From Acidobacteriaceae bacterium (GTDB lineage Bacteria > Acidobacteriota > Terriglobia > Terriglobales > Acidobacteriaceae), in the NCBI GenBank assembly GCA_003164255.1, contig PLST01000478.1, positions 1 to 7,747 on the forward strand: 7,747 nt of DNA, read 5' to 3'. The notes beneath the pieces are model-generated. The model saw only the letters and a program-made list of their open reading frames with translations. It searched no databases and was not told where the DNA came from. Positions 6,092-7,747 of this stretch are shown one piece after another; position 1 is the stretch's first letter; each line of letters opens with the position of its first letter. The translations under genes were made by a program, and so were the position numbers.

Positions 6092-6610
6092 ATGATCCGC
6101 AGCTACCAGGGAAAACTGCCCCAGATTCCCGCCAGTTGCTACATTGACCCCTCGGCGCAGATTCTTGGCGACGTAATCCTCGGCGAGCGTTCTTCGGTGT
6201 GGATGAATGCCGTTATTCGCGGCGATGTGAACTCGATCCGCGTTGGTTCCTACTCGAACGTGCAGGATTGCGCGGTGCTTCACGGCCAGCGCAACCTATA
6301 TCCGGTGATCGTGGGCGACTGGGTGACGATCGGCCACAACGCCACTGTCCACGGCTGCATCGTCGAAGACACGGTGGTGATCGGAATGGGATCCCGCGTT
6401 CTCAACAACTCGCGTATCGGCGAGGGCTCGATCATCGCCGCCGGCTCGGTGGTTCCAGAACATACGGTGGTTCCGCCGCGCACCCTGTGGGCCGGCGTAC
6501 CGGCCAAACTGCGCCGCGAACTGACGGAGAAGGACCGCGCGCTCATCCTCGAGTACGCAAAGAATTACCTGGATTACGTGGAGATCTATCTAAAGGAGCC
6601 GACGGGCTGA
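6092..6610 (+). CDS. Gamma-class carbonic anhydrase-like hexapeptide-repeat protein
   Basis: The 172-residue product is a left-handed beta-helix protein with tandem hexapeptide turns from about residue 20 to 125, followed by a C-terminal helix (residues 140-165) typical of the trimeric YrdA/CamH/gamma-CA group. The zinc-binding histidines are visible as His64 (CAVLHG), His82 and His87 (IGHNATVHGC). The conserved RGD (43-45) and Gln58 that line the Cam active site are also there. It therefore has what is needed to bind metal and possibly hydrate CO2, but many YrdA-type members show no measured activity, and the acidic loop of the archaeal Cam enzyme is absent at this length. The start ATG follows GAGAGG at 5 bases. 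It stands alone on the plus strand, divergent from rpsU, with a palindromic repeat in the spacer. No promoter was confidently identified. Confidence 0.92.
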   Translation: MIRSYQGKLPQIPASCYIDPSAQILGDVILGERSSVWMNAVIRGDVNSIRVGSYSNVQDCAVLHGQRNLYPVIVGDWVTIGHNATVHGCIVEDTVVIGMGSRVLNNSRIGEGSIIAAGSVVPEHTVVPPRTLWAGVPAKLRRELTEKDRALILEYAKNYLDYVEIYLKEPTG

Positions 6611-6851
6611 CCACCTTCAGTGTTTTCGATACGGGCTTCGGATTACGTTCCGCGAAGAACCGCTGATGCCAATAGGGATAGACCGGCGCCGTTCTACAAG
6701 CGGGCGAAGTAGCAGGGAGAGCGCTTTTACTTTCTTCCCATGTACTGATCTGTTACTCCGCCCCCGTCCTTTTCGCTGCCCTATGTTTGTGGGAAAACCC
6801 ATGTTTTGAGCGGGTTAACTGCATTGTTCTCCTTCAAGTATCTTATTTTTG

Positions 6852-6889
6852 AAGACCTTGGAAGCTTAAATCCTGAAGACAAAGGTCTT
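6852..6889. repeat. 8-bp inverted repeat in the gene-free region
   Basis: AAGACCTT (6852-6859) and AAGGTCTT (6882-6889) are perfectly complementary around a 22-base loop that includes AAGCTT. No T-run follows directly. It may be a weak stem of an RNA or chance in A+T-rich sequence. Confidence 0.35.
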
Positions 6890-7104
6890 ATTCAGAGCAC
6901 CGTAGGGCAATTCCACCGGTTCTTTGGTGGTGTTCTTTGACCTATTGCCATAGTAGCTGTTGGAGGGAAATAACCTGCAAATGGGCGAGCGAGTGGAACC
7001 GATTGAAAATAAAGGGGAAAGGGGGATGGCGGAGGGTCAGGGGGCTTGACGCGGCTTAGGCGAAAAGCAGCCACCGGGAAATCTGCGTAGCGGATGTTGT
7101 TCAG

Positions 7105-7121
7105 ATGACATAAACTGTCAT
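7105..7121. promoter_or_regulatory. Putative operator of the ParD/ParE pair
   Basis: ATGACA and TGTCAT form a perfect 6-bp inverted repeat around TAAAC, ending 17 bases before the antitoxin start. It overlaps A+T-rich sequence suited to a -10 region (for example TAAAAT at 7121-7126, with TTGTTC at 7097-7102 as a poor -35). Ribbon-helix-helix antitoxins usually repress their own promoter through such short palindromes, so this is the likely binding site. Confidence 0.5.
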
Positions 7122-7138
7122 AAAATGAAGGTATGCCG

Positions 7139-7390
7139 ATGACCTCCCTGAACATTTCGCTTCCTGATCCGCTCAAGGCCTATGTAGAAGAGCGCGTCGC
7201 CTCCGGCGACTTTGGCACGCCCAGCGAGTTTGTCCGCAACCTCATCCGCCAGGATAAGGAACTGTGGCGTTCGCGTCTTGAAACCGAGTTGTTAGACGCC
7301 TTGAAGACAAGGGAACTGGTAATCTCGCCGGAGGAACTGAATGGGCGCAGTCTCGTTTCGGTTCTGCGAGAAAAGCTCGCCCGGCAGTGA
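7139..7390 (+). CDS. parD: ParD-type ribbon-helix-helix antitoxin
   Basis: The 83-residue product starts MTSLNISLPDPLKAYVEERV, the usual opening of ParD/CC2985-type antitoxins. The DNA-binding strand is at residues 2-7, helix A at about 9-22 and helix B at about 27-40 (TPSEFVRNLIRQDK). The acidic C-terminal half (ETELLDALKTRELVISPEEL) would wrap the toxin. It should neutralise the downstream ParE-like toxin and repress the shared promoter. I chose the second ATG (7139) because GAAGG lies 7 bases upstream and the product begins as the family does; the ATG at 7133 sits only one base after that site. The stop overlaps the toxin start. The family assignment is strong; the symbol is by family only. 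Confidence 0.88.
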   Translation: MTSLNISLPDPLKAYVEERVASGDFGTPSEFVRNLIRQDKELWRSRLETELLDALKTRELVISPEELNGRSLVSVLREKLARQ

Positions 7391-7713
7391 TGGAATTGCG
7401 GGTCTCCGAAGCTGCCGCTGTTTCGATCGTTGAACAGGCGGACTATTACCGGCAGGCATCGGATCTAGCGTTGGCTCAGCGATGGGAAAGTGCGGCAGAG
7501 CGGGCTGTGCATTCCTTGCTGAGTTGGCCGGAGCGGGGGACTCTATGCCGCTTTCGGTCACCCTCTCTTGCAGGCCTGCGGTGGATATGCATTTCCGGTT
7601 TTTCAAAACATATGGTTTTCTATCGGCATTTGCCGCAGGAGCGGGCAATCCTCATTGTTCAAATACTGCACGGCGCTCGCGACCTTGAAACCATCCTCGA
7701 TGAGGAGTGCTAG
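7390..7713 (+). CDS. parE: ParE/RelE-superfamily toxin
   Basis: The 107-residue product has the ParE/RelE layout. An N-terminal strand and helix come first (MELRVSEAAAVSIVEQADYY), followed by a long second helix (residues 24-46). A beta-sheet then carries GLRWICISGFSKHMVFYRH (62-80), and the product ends in the typical ILHGARDLETIL (92-103). ParE toxins inhibit DNA gyrase, whereas RelE relatives cleave mRNA at the ribosome. The sequence resembles the ParE side, but the target is inferred only. The antitoxin stop and this ATG overlap as TGATG. A GTG one codon earlier (7387) overlaps as GTGA and is an equal alternative. No ribosome site is seen, so translation is likely coupled to the antitoxin. 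The gene is full length, with no frameshift, and ends 34 bp before the window edge. Confidence 0.85.
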   Translation: MELRVSEAAAVSIVEQADYYRQASDLALAQRWESAAERAVHSLLSWPERGTLCRFRSPSLAGLRWICISGFSKHMVFYRHLPQERAILIVQILHGARDLETILDEEC

Positions 7714-7747
7714 CTAAAGCCACGGCGCCTTCGTCTCACTCGCCATT

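Larger units (their letters stand above)
6611..7138. other. Gene-free region before the toxin-antitoxin pair
   Basis: No open frame here has convincing protein character, and no tRNA signature is seen. Base composition appears richer in A+T between about 6720 and 6960 than in the flanking genes. It contains an 8-bp inverted repeat (6852-6889), a small CCACC/GGTGG stem (6913-6930), a purine-rich stretch (about 7000-7045), and the inverted repeat at 7105-7121. It could be a decayed gene, an untranslated RNA, or the left flank of a transferred toxin-antitoxin module; the sequence does not decide. Confidence 0.5.

Noticed and set aside
7097..7139. Leaderless antitoxin transcript from a TAAAAT -10 element at 7121-7126
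   Set aside because: Transcription would begin at about 7133 and lose the well-placed GAAGG site. The -35 candidate is poor, so the true promoter elements remain undecided.
6892..7176. A 94-residue minus-strand frame before the toxin-antitoxin pair
   Set aside because: It crosses the putative operator and antitoxin start, is Pro-rich without pattern, and shows no domain or clear ribosome site.

Overview
The window is a GC-rich bacterial chromosomal stretch made of housekeeping genes, with one small accessory module at the right end. Protein features (the LpdA active-site stretch GGTCLHVGCIPTK, an RpsU next to a double CxxC protein, stand-alone DinB and gamma-carbonic-anhydrase genes) suggest Acidobacteriota, perhaps Terriglobia. 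This is an inference from remembered family resemblance, not a search result.

Layout. Positions 1-3000 are read on the minus strand. In transcription order they encode a 62-residue single-pass membrane protein, miaA (tRNA A37 dimethylallyltransferase), lpdA (dihydrolipoyl dehydrogenase, E3), and the start of a hydrophobic membrane protein that leaves the window at position 1. The small membrane protein and miaA share a 4-base GTGA overlap. A spacer of about 190 bp (2998-3189) separates this block from the plus-strand pair purD (GAR synthetase) and a DinB-fold gene, which lie 18 bp apart. These converge on a minus-strand block of rpsU (ribosomal protein S21) followed by a 100-residue double zinc-ribbon protein. 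rpsU uses a TTG start with a strong ribosome binding site and has a readable sigma-70-like promoter. A gamma-class carbonic anhydrase-like gene on the plus strand is divergent from rpsU, and the spacer between them carries a composite palindromic repeat.

Positions 6611-7138 have no convincing gene and look richer in A+T than their surroundings. They precede a ParD/ParE-type toxin-antitoxin pair with a short inverted repeat just upstream that could be the autoregulatory operator.

I see no CRISPR array, tRNA, rRNA, insertion sequence or phage gene, and no clear new multi-gene system. The least explained items are the small membrane protein coupled to miaA, the double zinc-ribbon protein downstream of rpsU, the palindromic repeat, and the gene-less region before the toxin-antitoxin pair. 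miaA, rpsU and the zinc-ribbon gene could all bear on translation, but they are not one operon. The other neighbours show no shared pathway.
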